Positions 1 to 9,156 are shown, counted from the first letter of the stretch. The stretch: 22,254 nucleotides of DNA from Basidiobolus meristosporus CBS 931.73 (GCA_002104905.1 MCFE01000980.1:1-22254), one strand, 5' to 3'. Made by a program: numbers and translations. The notes: generated from the sequence alone by a model not told the origin.

Positions 1-39
1 AACAGAACGCAACATAACCTAACCGCTCAGCTATTACAG

Positions 40-129
40 AGGCGGAAAAACTCATGGCGATGTCTTCAGGTAATAACAGCCCTCGTTCAGCCGAGGATGA
101 TCCTGAAGCCTCCAGCAGCCTCCCTCGTA
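40..129 (+). CDS. 3'-terminal exon of an unidentified host gene (partial)
   Basis: A frame runs into a TAA at 127-129 and ends in a Ser/Glu-rich tail (SSGNNSPRSAEDDPEASSS, then LPRT). Just upstream is a branch-point-like CTAAC (19-23) followed by two candidate 3' splice sites, CAG at 28-30 and 37-39. The coding part is therefore best read as a last exon whose start lies at 31 or 40; I chose 40. The same frame has a stop at 15-17, which fits intron sequence. An AATAAA follows at 210-215. CpG content is normal here, unlike the next 8 kb. The product is not recognised. It could also be a chance short frame. Confidence 0.35.
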
Positions 130-331
130 CATAAACCCCCTTCCTCCAATGCTTACATCCTTCCTTTTGAACATAGGCTCGAAGTATGTATGATTTGCTA
201 TTCTATACAAATAAATTTACTTTTAATTGAGGAGATATGGCATTCTCTTAGCTGTGCCATCAATGTTTACTTAGAATTGGTAAATTCCTTGCAACATAAT
301 TACTATGAATAGTGAAAATATTGGTAGTTAC
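130..331 (+). other. Probable 3' UTR, then AT-rich spacer
   Basis: This follows the putative stop codon and contains an AATAAA polyadenylation-like signal at 210-215. From about 236 to 331 I see nothing but AT-rich spacer up to the target duplication GTTAC (327-331) of the adjacent solo LTR. Confidence 0.3.
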
Positions 332-662
332 TGTTGTAAGAGTCTTGGAGATATTGGAAGTGATTGGGAGAACAAGTAGATTATGTGGTTTTCACTTAAT
401 GACTTATTGAATGTAAAAGTAGTATTTATACTTTTACATGGTCCTGGCATAACAAACATGTAGAATAGGTTTAGGAAGGTCCCAAGAACATGTGTGCAAA
501 GTTTGGGCTGTTTGAACAACTTATCTAATTTTCATGTTCTGGGTAACTATTCTAAGTAAATCCCAACAAGGATTTTGGTCAGTATTCTCTGAGATTTGAA
601 GGTAATGATCTAAGTGACTAAGTCAGGTGAATATTTAGGTGGAATTACAAATTTTTACAACA
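332..662 (-). repeat. Solo LTR, family C, copy 1
   Basis: The segment begins TGTTGTAA and ends TTACAACA, a perfect 8-bp terminal inverted repeat of TG...CA type. It is flanked on both sides by the same 5 bp, GTTAC (327-331 and 663-667). A clearly homologous copy lies at 4298-4646. Matching flanks around a single LTR mean that the internal region was lost by LTR-LTR recombination. Minus orientation is inferred from a TATAAATA on that strand (423-430) followed about 20 nt on by an AATAAG poly(A)-like signal, the same spacing as in the intact element's LTR. There is no coding content. Confidence 0.85.
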
Positions 663-667
663 GTTAC

Positions 668-1061
668 CAAACTTCTTGGAGTTGCTAAAATGAATAAACT
701 TTTTGGCATTCCCATCTGTTTTTACAAAGTACATACCAACATTAAAAACTATCATCTCAACTCAATAAAGCTATGAGCCAAACCACAAGCTTTTTTTGTA
801 CAGCAAGTCACCTGCAAGTTCCCATTATCATGCTCAACTGAAACACAGCAAAGTAGTGAGTATTACACAAAGTGAATCTAGCTTCAAGACATCTCAGTTA
901 CTCTTGGATAATGCTGTTAACATGGTATTTGCATCTAAAAACTTGCATTACCCTGATCACCTAGATCCTCACAAAGCTTATCAGCTACTGCCCAATATCC
1001 TTCTTGCATTTGTTTTGAATATATCAAAGCAGAGACCAACATTGCTAATTGATGCATTTTT
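668..1061. other. AT-rich spacer, no gene seen
   Basis: CpG-poor, AT-rich sequence between a solo LTR and a gag relic. An open frame at 796-1083 has no recognisable motif and the composition of its surroundings, so I do not call it a gene. Confidence 0.4.
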
Positions 1062-1975
1062 TGTAGTCACACATAAATATTGATTTGACTCACTCACTAT
1101 CATTGTCTACACAGCTTAGAGAATTCCAGCTGGCTCAAGTAATAGAGACAAATCATTAGACATAAAATAAGGTATAAATACCAATCAAACAATTAAATGA
1201 ACAACAAGTTTGGTTCAAAGTAGGAAGAACAGTACAAGAGATTACTACCTTGAAAGAAATCTACAATTCACCATCCTGGTCTTTTAAGAGATATTCTTAC
1301 ATAACCCTGTCAAATCTACATGACACATTCCCACTATTTACTTCCATATTCCCTAAAGGATAACACTCTGTAAGCATGAAACAGAACTGGTACTCACAGC
1401 AGGGGTAATACTAAGCAAAAAGATTCCATCTCTTAAAAGACAAACAGGTGATTATCACACTATAACAGGAACAAAGATTGGTCACAATCAGTGATTTCTT
1501 GGATTACCAGACCACAGATCTTGTTGCTTGGCTATGGGAATGTGAAGTCAGTCAAAAGGCAAATTGATGGGATCATTCAGTGATATCAAGTGCTTATATA
1601 AATGATCTGACAGCTTCTTGGTACAAAGAAAACAAAAAACCTTTAACAGAATGGGAGCCTTTTAGCAATGATTGAAAGAAATATATGCTACAATGGCAAG
1701 AACTGATGCATGGTGGCAAATGTGAGGGATTTATTAGACAATGATGAATCAATAGCAGAAACTATCACATAAGTATTGATACTGCTCTCAAGATTTCAAG
1801 CTCTTTGGATGAAGATAGGATCTAAGAGTTCTTGATACTATTCTACATAGGGCCTAATTGGAGGCCAGAAAATGTAAACCCACAGCTCTGTGTGAAGCAA
1901 AAGCTTTTACCAAGGAGATGGAGCCATATATAGGAGGTCAGGCAAGGGACATGTGAGTAAGAAAATGCATCATGT
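1062..1975 (+). mobile_element. Relict Ty3/gypsy-like element, family B, copy 1 (LTR, PBS, decayed gag)
   Basis: This stretch aligns along its length with 6411-7310: an LTR with TATAAATA (1173-1180) ending ...ACA at about 1383, a primer-binding site at 1388-1406, then gag. The LTR start is only approximate (about 1062). The gag part (about 1490-1970) shares recognisable blocks with copy 2 but is broken by stops and indels. Homology fades near 1975, where minus-strand relict sequence begins, so the pol part is missing. The 5' half is a clear homologue of copy 2; the end points are uncertain by tens of bases. Confidence 0.65.
1388..1406 (+). other. Primer-binding site matching tRNA-Ile(AAT), family B copy 1
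   Basis: TGGTACTCACAGCAGGGGT matches 18 of 19 bases of the complement of the 3' end (with CCA) of the tRNA-Ile(AAT) genes in this window. The single mismatch is a G-to-A at the fifth base. It lies 4 nt (GAAC) beyond the inferred LTR end. Copy 2 has an equivalent site at 6743-6761 with different mutations. Confidence 0.75.
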
Positions 1976-3240
1976 AAATATATTTACAGTTTTTTCTTTA
2001 TGTCAACTAATTCTGCAGTAGTATATTTTATTTTGTAACATACCTTCTTGCCTATTTGGTTTCTTCTCCTGAAGAAACTTGTTCATCCTTGTTCCACCTG
2101 AATTGTTTGTTAGTTTGCTTTTCTTGTGCTATCCTTGCCCTAGTTAGGTGACTTCTGTGTACAAGTCTTGGTTTGATTTTGCCTTCTCTATTGCATATTG
2201 TCTATATGCTGAATGTGTGTTTTTGAACAACTTTGTATGGTCCTTTCCAGTGAGGCTTCAATTTTTGCTTTGTTTAGTTCTTTATCAGCATATGCTCTCC
2301 TTCCTGTAGTTTGGGGTGTTTGATTCTTTTATCATAGCATGTTTTCATTCTCTCCCAGGCTCTTTTAGCACCATTTATATCTGCTGCTCTATCTTGCCCC
2401 AATTCTTCCAGTTCTCTTGCCATGTATTCTGATAGAACCTCAAGGTTCATTATGTCCCATAGGTCTAGTTTCTGAATGTCTCTTGGTATGACCAGGTGTC
2501 TTCCATACATTGTATAAAATATGGAGTATACAGATGCAAAATGAGCTCAAATTCTGCAAGCTAACAGTGCCTGATTGATAAACTGATCCCATTTATGTAT
2601 AGCTCCTTTACAGTGTTTAGTTGGCATTCTTCCAAAGAGTCCATTGAGTATCTCTATGACTCCATTAGTCTGTAGATGGTAGGCCAAAGTCTGGAGGTAG
2701 TGATGTTCAGTAACTCCTAGGGGTGTCCCAGAATATTTTGCAATGAAATTGGCACCTCTGTCTGTCAAAATCTTGGCTGGGCCTCCACATTGCACCACTA
2801 TTTCCTCATATATGAGCCAGGCTATTTTGTTTTGGCTTGCTTCTTTGAGTGCTCTTGAAACTGCCATTTAGTACAACAAACAATCCTCACCAGGATATAC
2901 TACTTTCTAGAACTTGTTTTGGGCAAAATCCTAATGAAGTCAAGTGGCCATCTGTGAAATGGTTTGTCAGGTGGTATAGGGTACATTTGCAAGTTGTTCA
3001 GCTGAGCATTTTGGGTGAGCTGGCACTCTTGGCCACTATGGGCAAGGTGCTTTATGTCTACTGACATTCTGGGTCACTAAACATTTCTAGATACTATTTG
3101 TGTGGTCCCTTGACCCCAGATGTCCAGATCCATGTTGGTACTTGGCTATCAAGTCTGCTCTCATGACAAATGATACATATGATACATTTCCTGCACTAGC
3201 TTTCTTGTTGTGGTGGTGTAGAGGTACATGTGGGAGAAGG
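1976..3240 (-). pseudogene. Decayed Ty3/gypsy pol fragment (integrase) with start of its 3' LTR
   Basis: On the minus strand the integrase core can be read in pieces: ILTDRGANF, then QTNGV and NGLFGRM (2547-2867), and downstream an ARELEELGQDR block (2274-2510). Both match the integrase and linker of the intact element, but the family differs. An HxxxH block resembling the integrase zinc region lies near 3105-3135, and an SSGEE-like C-terminal end is at about 2060-2080. A purine-rich stretch and TGTTAC at 2040 mark the likely PPT and 3' LTR start; the LTR is cut off near 1976. Stops and frameshifts make it non-functional. Its LTR start resembles family B, so it may be the same family. Confidence 0.75.
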
Positions 3241-4005
3241 TACACAACTCACAGGGTGTGAGGTGTCTGATGGGGGCAATAATATCTGGGTCTAAACTGC
3301 AGTGTCTCTGTCAATATGTCACTCTGGTAAAAGCACCAGCTTCTCTGGCATCCTAGGTGCTCCAAATGTCTCCAAAGACCTCTGTGTGTCTTGTGCACTA
3401 CTGTGAGAAGCTCCTTTATGCATAGTGCAAGGTGTAATTGCTGAAGATTGGTGCAGTGATTAGCTACTAATCAATGAGGGGCCACTGTCACTGATAGAGA
3501 GATGATTTATTGATGGGATATTGACTTCCCTTAAATACATTTCCAGATGGCCAAGTAATTACTAATGACAAGGTTATAGAAGATTTCAGGCATCATTTAT
3601 ACTTATGATGACATCACTTTGAGCTCAAAATACTCTGAGAAGGTTCTAGAAGGTACTAAAAGGCACAATACATCCAAATAATCAGGGATCAGTAGTTTGA
3701 ATCACCTATGGCATAGATATACCATATATGGTTCTCAATGCTAGAGATGGTTATACAGATATAGATCATATGTTGTGGGTACTGATATGGATACCTGCCT
3801 AATGTAAATGCATCTGCAGATCACAAAGTTGAATAACAGTTGGGATAACTAATGCCAACAACACATCATGGTGAATATCATATAGGGATAATACTGATAA
3901 TATGGGCAAAGCAGAATGAGATAATACTGATAAGATAAATACTGACAAATGAACTATAACAACTATATAAATAAACTTGTCTGTGGGATATATATCTACT
4001 CTACT
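3241..4005. other. CpG-poor decayed repeat sequence, no gene resolved
   Basis: This lies between the minus-strand integrase relic and the minus-strand gag relic, where protease and RT would be expected, but I cannot align those domains. Local features are a palindrome TGATTAGctaCTAATCA near 3455-3473, a repeated GATAATACTGATAA motif (about 3885-3950) and a TATATAAATAAA near 3965. These suggest remains of LTR sequence, unproven. Confidence 0.35.
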
Positions 4006-4009
4006 ACCT

Positions 4010-4195
4010 TGTAGACTACCTCATGGTCTTCAGTGAGTTATCTGCTGTTTTCTGTCACTTTTCTTTGGATTTCTAGTATAGTCTGTGGAGAAAATATTCT
4101 TGATTCCAAGTGTCCAGGTAATAGTTCTGCCAAGTCATATGCTTCTTGTATCATGGGTGTTTTCAGTGTGGGGTTTCTAAAAAGGATAAGTTAAC
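4010..4195 (-). pseudogene. Decayed gag fragment
   Basis: The minus strand reads TPMIQEAYDLAELLP near 4130-4180, matching the [13 protein letters not shown] block that ends the gag domain of the intact element, here with a different sequence. It lies upstream, in minus orientation, of the integrase relic (1976-3240). The two may be ends of one internally deleted element. No continuous frame exists. Confidence 0.45.
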
Positions 4196-4297
4196 TAATT
4201 GGGTGAAGTTGTGAGAAGATAATTGTAGCATGAAAAAAGAAAGACCTATAGTACAAACAAGAATGTAATGGCTTATATATGTAAGGGTGGTGAATCA

Positions 4298-4646
4298 TGT
4301 TGTAAGAGTCTTGGAGATATTGGAAGTGACTTGGAGAACAAGTAGATTATGTGGTTTTCACTTAATGATTTATCAAATGTAAAAGTAGTATTTATACTTT
4401 TACCTGGTGTTGGCATTACAAACATGTAGAATAGGTTAAGGAAGGTCCCAAGAACATGTGTGCAAAGTTTGGGGCTGTTTGGACAACTTTGAGAATTTTC
4501 ATGTTCTGGGTACCTGGTATTTTGGTGAAAATATTCTAAGTAAATCCTGACAAGGAATTTGGTCAGTATTCTCTAGGATTTGAAGGTGATGATCTAAGTG
4601 ACTAAGTTAGGTTACTATTTAGGTGGAAATGCAAATTTTTACAACA
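4298..4646 (-). repeat. Solo LTR, family C, copy 2
   Basis: Homologous to 332-662 with the same TGTTGTAA...TTACAACA ends and an internal insertion near 4510-4530 that makes it longer (349 versus 331 bp). It is flanked on both sides by AATCA (4293-4297 and 4647-4651), a 5-bp target duplication different from that of copy 1. The two copies are therefore independent insertions and not the two ends of one element. Confidence 0.88.
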
Positions 4647-4651
4647 AATCA

Positions 4652-5666
4652 AAGGTTAGTTGTTGGACCAAAAATTCTTTTTTACAAACTTTTTGTCAAT
4701 CATTTTTTTTCCAAATACTTTTTTGTATGATATATCTGCATTGGTCAATACTTTAAATATTTGCTTGATCTTAGTCCAAGCTTGTCATCTCCAAACTTTT
4801 AGCATCTTGGAAATATTTCTGGTTAGATTTAAAAAACTCTTATCATACTGAAAATATTCACTATATATATGACACAGCTTGTTGTCTAGAAACTTCTCAC
4901 ATCTTAAAAGTATTTTTGGTTAAAACTAAAAGAGCTTAAGAGAATTGTACATCTTGGAAATAGCTTTTGTTGAAATCAAAAGTTTATTATTGGGAAAAAG
5001 CTTCATTCAAACTAGGTTAAATATTTAGCAGCTGGAAAAGTCTGTCTTAACCCAAAAATAGCTACATAAAAAAGTCTTAACCAACATCAAAGTAGGTGTT
5101 GGAAATTTCTTTTCAAAATTAAGATATTATCATCTAGATATATATTTGCTCTAAAAAATAAAAGTGGTCATCTAAGAAAGTTCTGTACTATCAGATTATT
5201 ATTGCTGCACACAAGATTCTAAAGATTTTGAAGTAAGTGCCAAATGCTTTTAAATCAATAGTTTCTAATTTTGAAAAAATTTTAAAAAAGCATTTTATTA
5301 CAAGAAAGTTACAAACATCTTATAGTTACTTCAAAAAGCATTTAAGCCATGATCCTTAAAATACAAATCAAAGGTACAAAAAATCAATAATGTCAGATTG
5401 TACCATAGTGTGCAATATTGTCCCATATAATGAAAATGGTCCAAGAGCAATCCTGCCTACTGGTAGCTACAATATTACACCCAATTGTTCTAAACAACCA
5501 AACTCTATGCTACACACCATGACATGGTACAATCAAACAAGTCTATTAGCCTCTGTATATGTGCACACCAACTGCAATTGACAAACTTCTATCACCTCAA
5601 CTTTACAGATTTCAGTGTAATACTTACAAAGTTGCCAAATTTAGTAAATGACATGGGCAACAAAAT
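4652..5666. other. AT-rich, CpG-poor spacer, no gene seen
   Basis: Very AT-rich. Three loose copies of a block of about 36 bp starting CATCTT (near 4803, 4899 and 4948) suggest an old local repeat. Open frames at 4660-4851 and 5390-5581 carry no recognisable motif. Bases 5639-5661 match 9216-9238 in the tRNA cluster exactly. Confidence 0.35.
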
Positions 5667-5709
5667 TTGAAGAATTAAAAAAGATAAGTGGTTTTCAACC
5701 AAGGTGTAT

Positions 5710-5944
5710 TGTTGTGGTAAGGTCATCAGCATCTTCAAACCATCACAACTGGAGACCTACCCCTGAACTATCCATTGAGTATTACTAAAATTAGGCAAAA
5801 CGGCTAAGACATGCATATAGCAAATGTAGTTCACCAAAGTATAAATTAGCAAAACATGTTAGAAAATAAAGCAGTCTTTCCTTCCAGCCTCAACCTTTGA
5901 ACACCAATCTCTGGTTAACACCCTTGGTAGTACATACTTCAACA
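5710..5944 (+). repeat. Solo LTR, family D, 10 nt upstream of a tRNA-Ala pseudogene
   Basis: An insertion absent from the homologous locus at 13053-13591. It begins TGTTG, ends CAACA (5-bp inverted ends) and is flanked by GTAT (5706-5709 and 5945-5948). GTATAAAT (5839-5846) and AATAAA (5865-5870) about 20 nt apart give the usual LTR promoter and poly(A) arrangement in plus orientation. Exactly 10 nt separate its end from the tRNA-Ala start. Confidence 0.85.
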
Positions 5945-5954
5945 GTATGTATAT

Positions 5955-6027
5955 GGGTGTCCAGCTCAGATGGTAGAGTGCTTGCTTAGCATGCAAGAGG
6001 CACTGGGATCAATACTCAGGTCCTCTG
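5955..6027 (+). pseudogene. tRNA-Ala(AGC) pseudogene
   Basis: Paralogue of 13102-13174. All four CpGs of the intact gene are changed to TpG or CpA, and there are further changes at positions 4 and 8 and at the 3' acceptor end. The TTCG-type T loop is altered. Anticodon AGC is still present. Probably not functional. Confidence 0.88.
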
Positions 6028-6147
6028 TTTTGGATTATTCTAAATGAGTTTCATCAATCTTTTGAATGCTATATTTATGTGAGTAGATGCAATTAGTGGC
6101 TAGGCAAAATTGTATTTTAATGAATGCTTCAATTAGCAAAAAAGATG

Positions 6148-6185
6148 AGGACGCAGGCGGATTTGACCCACTGAGCTATATGTCC
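6148..6185 (-). pseudogene. tRNA-Cys pseudogene, anticodon arm deleted
   Basis: Only 38 nt remain compared with 72 in 13295-13366. The 34 missing bases lie between two ACCAC direct repeats of the intact gene and include the anticodon stem-loop. This is a typical short-repeat deletion. Two CpGs at the 3' end survive; the third is TpG. Confidence 0.9.
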
Positions 6186-6327
6186 AATAATTACTCTATT
6201 GGGATTCATTGTTTCATTCTTCCATATCACTATCTGGCTTAAATATCATATACAGACAACCATTCAAAACACAAAAATTATTGCTCAATTCCAGGAAAGT
6301 GAAAAACAAAGAATAAAAAATGTACAT

Positions 6328-6400
6328 CACCCAATGTGGGGGTCAAACCCACAGCCTTGAGATTAAGAGTCTCATGCTCTACCAATTGAGCTAGCCAGGC
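6328..6400 (-). pseudogene. tRNA-Lys(CTT) pseudogene
   Basis: Full-length paralogue of 13509-13581 in which all five CpGs have become TpG or CpA. The changes include the T-loop C (TTCGA to TTTGA on the tRNA strand) that is part of box B. Anticodon CTT is retained. A family-B LTR starts 10 nt upstream of its 5' end. Confidence 0.88.
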
Positions 6401-6410
6401 CTTATTGAGT

Positions 6411-6738
6411 TGTTACAGAGTAAAGAGTCACCTGATGTTAAGTGACATCAACACATACAAAGACAACTTAGTAGTCAGGGAAAGGCAAATCAAAGACAAA
6501 TCACCAGACTCACAGTAAGGTATAAATATCAAACAAGCAACTAAGTAAAAAGGGAGTTTTTGGTTATAGGCAGAAAAGCATAGTGGGAACAAAAACTAGC
6601 TTAAATATATTTCTACAAGGTCAACACCCTAACCTTTTAAAGAGATATTCTTACACTACCCTGTCAAATCTACAAGATAACATACACATTATCCCTTTTT
6701 GTACTCTCTAAAGGACATTACTCTTTAAGTACATAACA
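6411..6738 (+). repeat. 5' LTR of relict family-B element
   Basis: Starts TGTTACAG and ends ATAACA, giving 5-bp inverted ends (TGTTA/TAACA). A TATAAATA lies at 6521-6528. The right end is set by the PBS 4 nt beyond and by alignment with copy 1. The left end is set by the point where homology with the tRNA locus stops. No second LTR copy flanks the element, so the boundaries are inferred. Confidence 0.7.
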
Positions 6739-6742
6739 GAAT

Positions 6743-6761
6743 TAGTGCTCACAGCAGGGGG
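6743..6761 (+). other. Primer-binding site matching tRNA-Ile(AAT), family B copy 2
   Basis: TAGTGCTCACAGCAGGGGG matches 17 of 19 bases of the tRNA-Ile(AAT) 3' complement. The mismatches (second and last base) differ from the one in copy 1, so the two copies together support all 19 positions. Confidence 0.75.
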
Positions 6762-6849
6762 TAGTATTAAACAAAAGGAATCTATCTCTTACAAAAAGAA
6801 CAGAAGATGTCCATGCTACAATGGGAACAAAGACTGGTCACAATTAGCA

Positions 6850-7735
6850 ATTTCTTGGGATATCAGACCAAAAATCCTATTGCTTGGCTACAGGAATGTG
6901 AAGTAAGTCAAAAGGCAAATTGATGGGATCTAGCAGATCTTCCAACAATTGCAGGTGCTTACATGAAGGAACTGGCAGCTACTAGGTAAGAAGAAAGTAA
7001 AGGGCTTTTGACAGATTGGGAAACCATTAAGCAAAGATTCAAGGAAAAATATGCCACAATGGCACAAATGGATGCATGGTGTCAAAACCTGATGAATTTA
7101 TGACAGAAAGATGAATCAGTAGCAGAAATTGCCACATAAGTATTAAGATTATTTGCAAGGTTGGGATACTCCCTGGAGGAAGATAAGATCAAAGGTTTCT
7201 CAATGTTCTTCATTCTGAGATCCAGATGGAGGTCAGAAAATGTAGACCCACAACTCTGGGTGAAGCAATTGCTTTTGCTGAGGAGGAGGAACAACGTCTA
7301 GGAGGCCCTACAAGGGAGAATATCAATGAGAAAACACATGCACCATTATTAACTCCACCAACAACATCATGGGATAGTCAACTGGATAAACTGGCAGCTA
7401 AATTTGATTGAATGGAACTTAATTTGTTAGCCAGTCAGAAGACAAATTCTAGTTCTATCCCCAGTTCAAACCACAACCCTCCAAGAAGGGAACAAAGATG
7501 CTTTGGTTGTGGAGAACCCAGACATATCTTGAGGAATTGTCCTTATTTCAAGTTAGTACCAACTGTAGTAGCAAATACACAAAGAGAAGGAAATACCTTG
7601 CAAGAGGAAGGCAAATATAGGAGCCATTCAGAAGTCAACATAGTAGAAGACATGACAGATTCTATATACATGTTAGAAAAAAGTCAATGGATACAAAGGA
7701 TGAATCCCCAAAAATGGAATGCATGATAATAGAAA
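6850..7735 (+). pseudogene. Decayed gag with CCHC zinc knuckle (family B)
   Basis: Fragments in one main frame resemble a retrotransposon Gag: LGEAIAFAEEEEQRLGG (about 7256-7306), then a CCHC knuckle CFGCGEPRHILRNC (about 7499-7540; C-x2-C-x4-H-x4-C intact). Several in-frame stops (for example TGA at 7409-7411 and another near 7100) break it. The start codon is not identifiable. Copy 1 at about 1490-1970 carries the same domain without the knuckle. Confidence 0.75.
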
Positions 7736-7854
7736 CTGGAGGGGGAACAATAAAACCATCTGGCATAACAACACCAATGGATGTCACCCAAGTTGCAAAC
7801 CAAATAAGGAATCAGAAAATCCCTGTTCCAATCTGAAGTCTTTTAAAGTAGCCT

Positions 7855-8619
7855 ATGTTGAAGCAAGAGTTAAGCCACATGGAGCAACATATGAATAAAA
7901 TACAAGAAAAGGCTGAGGAACAACCACAAGAGGATATTCAGGTAGCACAAATACTTATAAGTATCAACAAGAAGCAATATCTGGTTGTTATAGACACTTG
8001 GGCAAACTGTAGTATTATTTTGGCAGACTTGCAACAAAAGTTACAGCTGAAAACTCAAGATACATGCCCACAACAGGTGCTTAACTTTGGAGGACAATTA
8101 CTCTTAATCAAGTGCATAGTGCCAAATGTTCCTTGTTCAATTGATCACTATTTATTACCAAATTCTTTGGTAGTTATTGATCAACCCACATGCAACTTGC
8201 TATTAGGGATAGATTGGATTGAAAAATACCAAGTTTAACTGGACTTTGCAATGAAGGAGTTTTCTTTTGGAACCGCAGAAGGAAGATGTAAGATACCAAT
8301 TATTAATAGATGCAAGGGGATGGAGCAGGAAGAAGAGCAAATCTTGCTGATCATGATTAGACCAATGGAAAAAATGGAAAAAACTCCAAAAGTCTTAGTA
8401 AAAGAAAAGGAACAAATAGGTACTTTATTAAGGAAATTTGCAAACATATTTGCCAAGGACATCAAAAATCTAGGTCAACTGCAAGATGTAAGACACAAAA
8501 TAACAGGTATCAAAAAGGAAGCAATCGTTCAGGGGCAACAAAGCAAAAATTGTATACTTAGGGCAATGCACTATGGGAAGTGCCAATATTTCTTAAAACC
8601 ATTGCAGATACGGTGGTAA
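7855..8619 (+). pseudogene. Decayed protease and pre-RT segment (family B)
   Basis: 7855-8238 resembles a retroviral-type aspartic protease: VIDTWANCSII (the active-site glycine of D-T/S-G replaced by Trp) and the later LLGIDWIEKY block. 8251-8619 continues in the same frame phase after a stop and carries the FANIFAKDIKNLGQLQDVRHKI region that precedes RT in Ty3/gypsy Pol. RT itself is not found. This frame differs from that of gag, so at least one frameshift or indel lies between 7726 and 7855. Confidence 0.75.
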
Positions 8620-8640
8620 AGCAATAACATAAAGTATTGC

Positions 8641-8749
8641 AAATATCGTATGTAAAGAGCCACATCCAACAAGAAAAAGGCAAGCCTTTGCTGCAAGGCT
8701 CTACCCACAAGTGATACCCATAGGAATAGGGTTTGCACAAACCAAAAAT
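8641..8749. other. Transition from TE relics to tRNA cluster
   Basis: Non-coding. TE-like sequence fades out and CpG-containing sequence resumes close to the tRNA-Tyr terminator (A-run 8744-8748). Confidence 0.4.
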
Positions 8750-8834
8750 TCCGAACACCCGGATTTGAACCAGGGACCTAAAGATTGCTATATAACACTA
8801 CAGTCTTCCGCTCTACCAACTGAGCTATGTTCGG
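8750..8834 (-). tRNA. tRNA-Tyr(GTA), 12-nt intron
   Basis: Cloverleaf with a 7-bp acceptor (CCGAACA/TGTTCGG), a TTCAAAT T loop, and anticodon GTA followed by an intron at 8786-8797 in the canonical position after nucleotide 37. Exons are 8798-8834 and 8750-8785. A TTTTT terminator follows at 8744-8748. It is the only tRNA in the window with a visible intron. Confidence 0.95.
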
Positions 8835-9073
8835 TTTTGTTATTTGATCCTGATTTAAAATATAATATGGAGATAAATTGTACAATAGCACCGTTACTAG
8901 CTTGTTAATCAACTGCGTTACAAAAAAAGTCTATAATGAGACAGCAGGTACGTGGAGAGCTCCTATAATTGCACTTACCTGACTAAGCCACCAACGGCGA
9001 GCAATAGATTTTGATCTAAATGGCGGGTAAGTTAAATTGACATTTAGAACGATGGTAAACAAACCACAAGAAT
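8835..9073. other. Intergenic spacer
   Basis: Divergent spacer between tRNA-Tyr and tRNA-Leu(AAG). No RNA or protein gene recognised. Confidence 0.4.
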
Positions 9074-9156
9074 GGAGAGATGGCCGAGTTGGTCTAAGGC
9101 GTCACGTTAAGGCCGTGATCTCTTCGGAGGCGTGGGTTCGAATCCCACTCTCTTCA
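9074..9156 (+). tRNA. tRNA-Leu(AAG)
   Basis: 83 nt with class II variable arm. Acceptor GGAGAGA/TCTCTTC has one G-U pair; anticodon stem TCACG/CGTGA, loop TTAAGGC (anticodon AAG), box B GGTTCGAATCC. A TTTT lies shortly downstream. A34 is expected to be edited to inosine. Confidence 0.95.

Larger units (their letters stand above)
5667..6410. repeat. CpG-decayed duplicate of the Ala/Cys/Lys tRNA segment at 13053-13591
   Basis: Collinear with 13053-13591. After removing a 235-bp LTR insertion with a 4-bp duplication, and allowing one 34-bp deletion in tRNA-Cys, the lengths agree exactly (539 bp). Of 17 CpGs in the right copy that can be aligned, 15 are TpG or CpA here. Other substitutions are few, roughly a dozen. 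Homology stops at the LTR boundaries at 6411 and 13592. Confidence 0.93.
6411..8640 (+). mobile_element. Relict Ty3/gypsy-like element, family B, copy 2 (5' part)
   Basis: Order along the plus strand: LTR (6411-6738), tRNA-Ile-type PBS (6743-6761), leader, gag with a CCHC knuckle, an aspartic protease remnant, and the stretch that leads into reverse transcriptase. RT, RNase H, integrase and the 3' LTR are missing; recognisable sequence ends near 8640. Many stops are TGA or TAG, as expected from CpG or TGG decay, and the reading frames shift. It was inserted 10 nt upstream of the tRNA-Lys pseudogene, transcribed away from it. Confidence 0.85.

Noticed and set aside
97-312. 71-codon plus frame near the left end
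   Set aside because: It overlaps the better-supported exon end in another frame and has no motif.
796-1083. 95-codon plus frame
   Set aside because: AT-rich, no motif, and it runs into the relict LTR; probably chance.
332-4646. Reading the two family-C LTRs as the ends of one large element
   Set aside because: Each LTR has its own distinct 5-bp duplication on both sides, so they are separate solo LTRs.
5390-5581. 63-codon plus frame between repeats
   Set aside because: No recognisable domain; composition equals the decayed surroundings.
8973-8981. ACTTACCTG, identical to the splice-site-pairing part of U1 snRNA
   Set aside because: The following sequence does not look like U1 and no Sm site was seen; nine bases can occur by chance.
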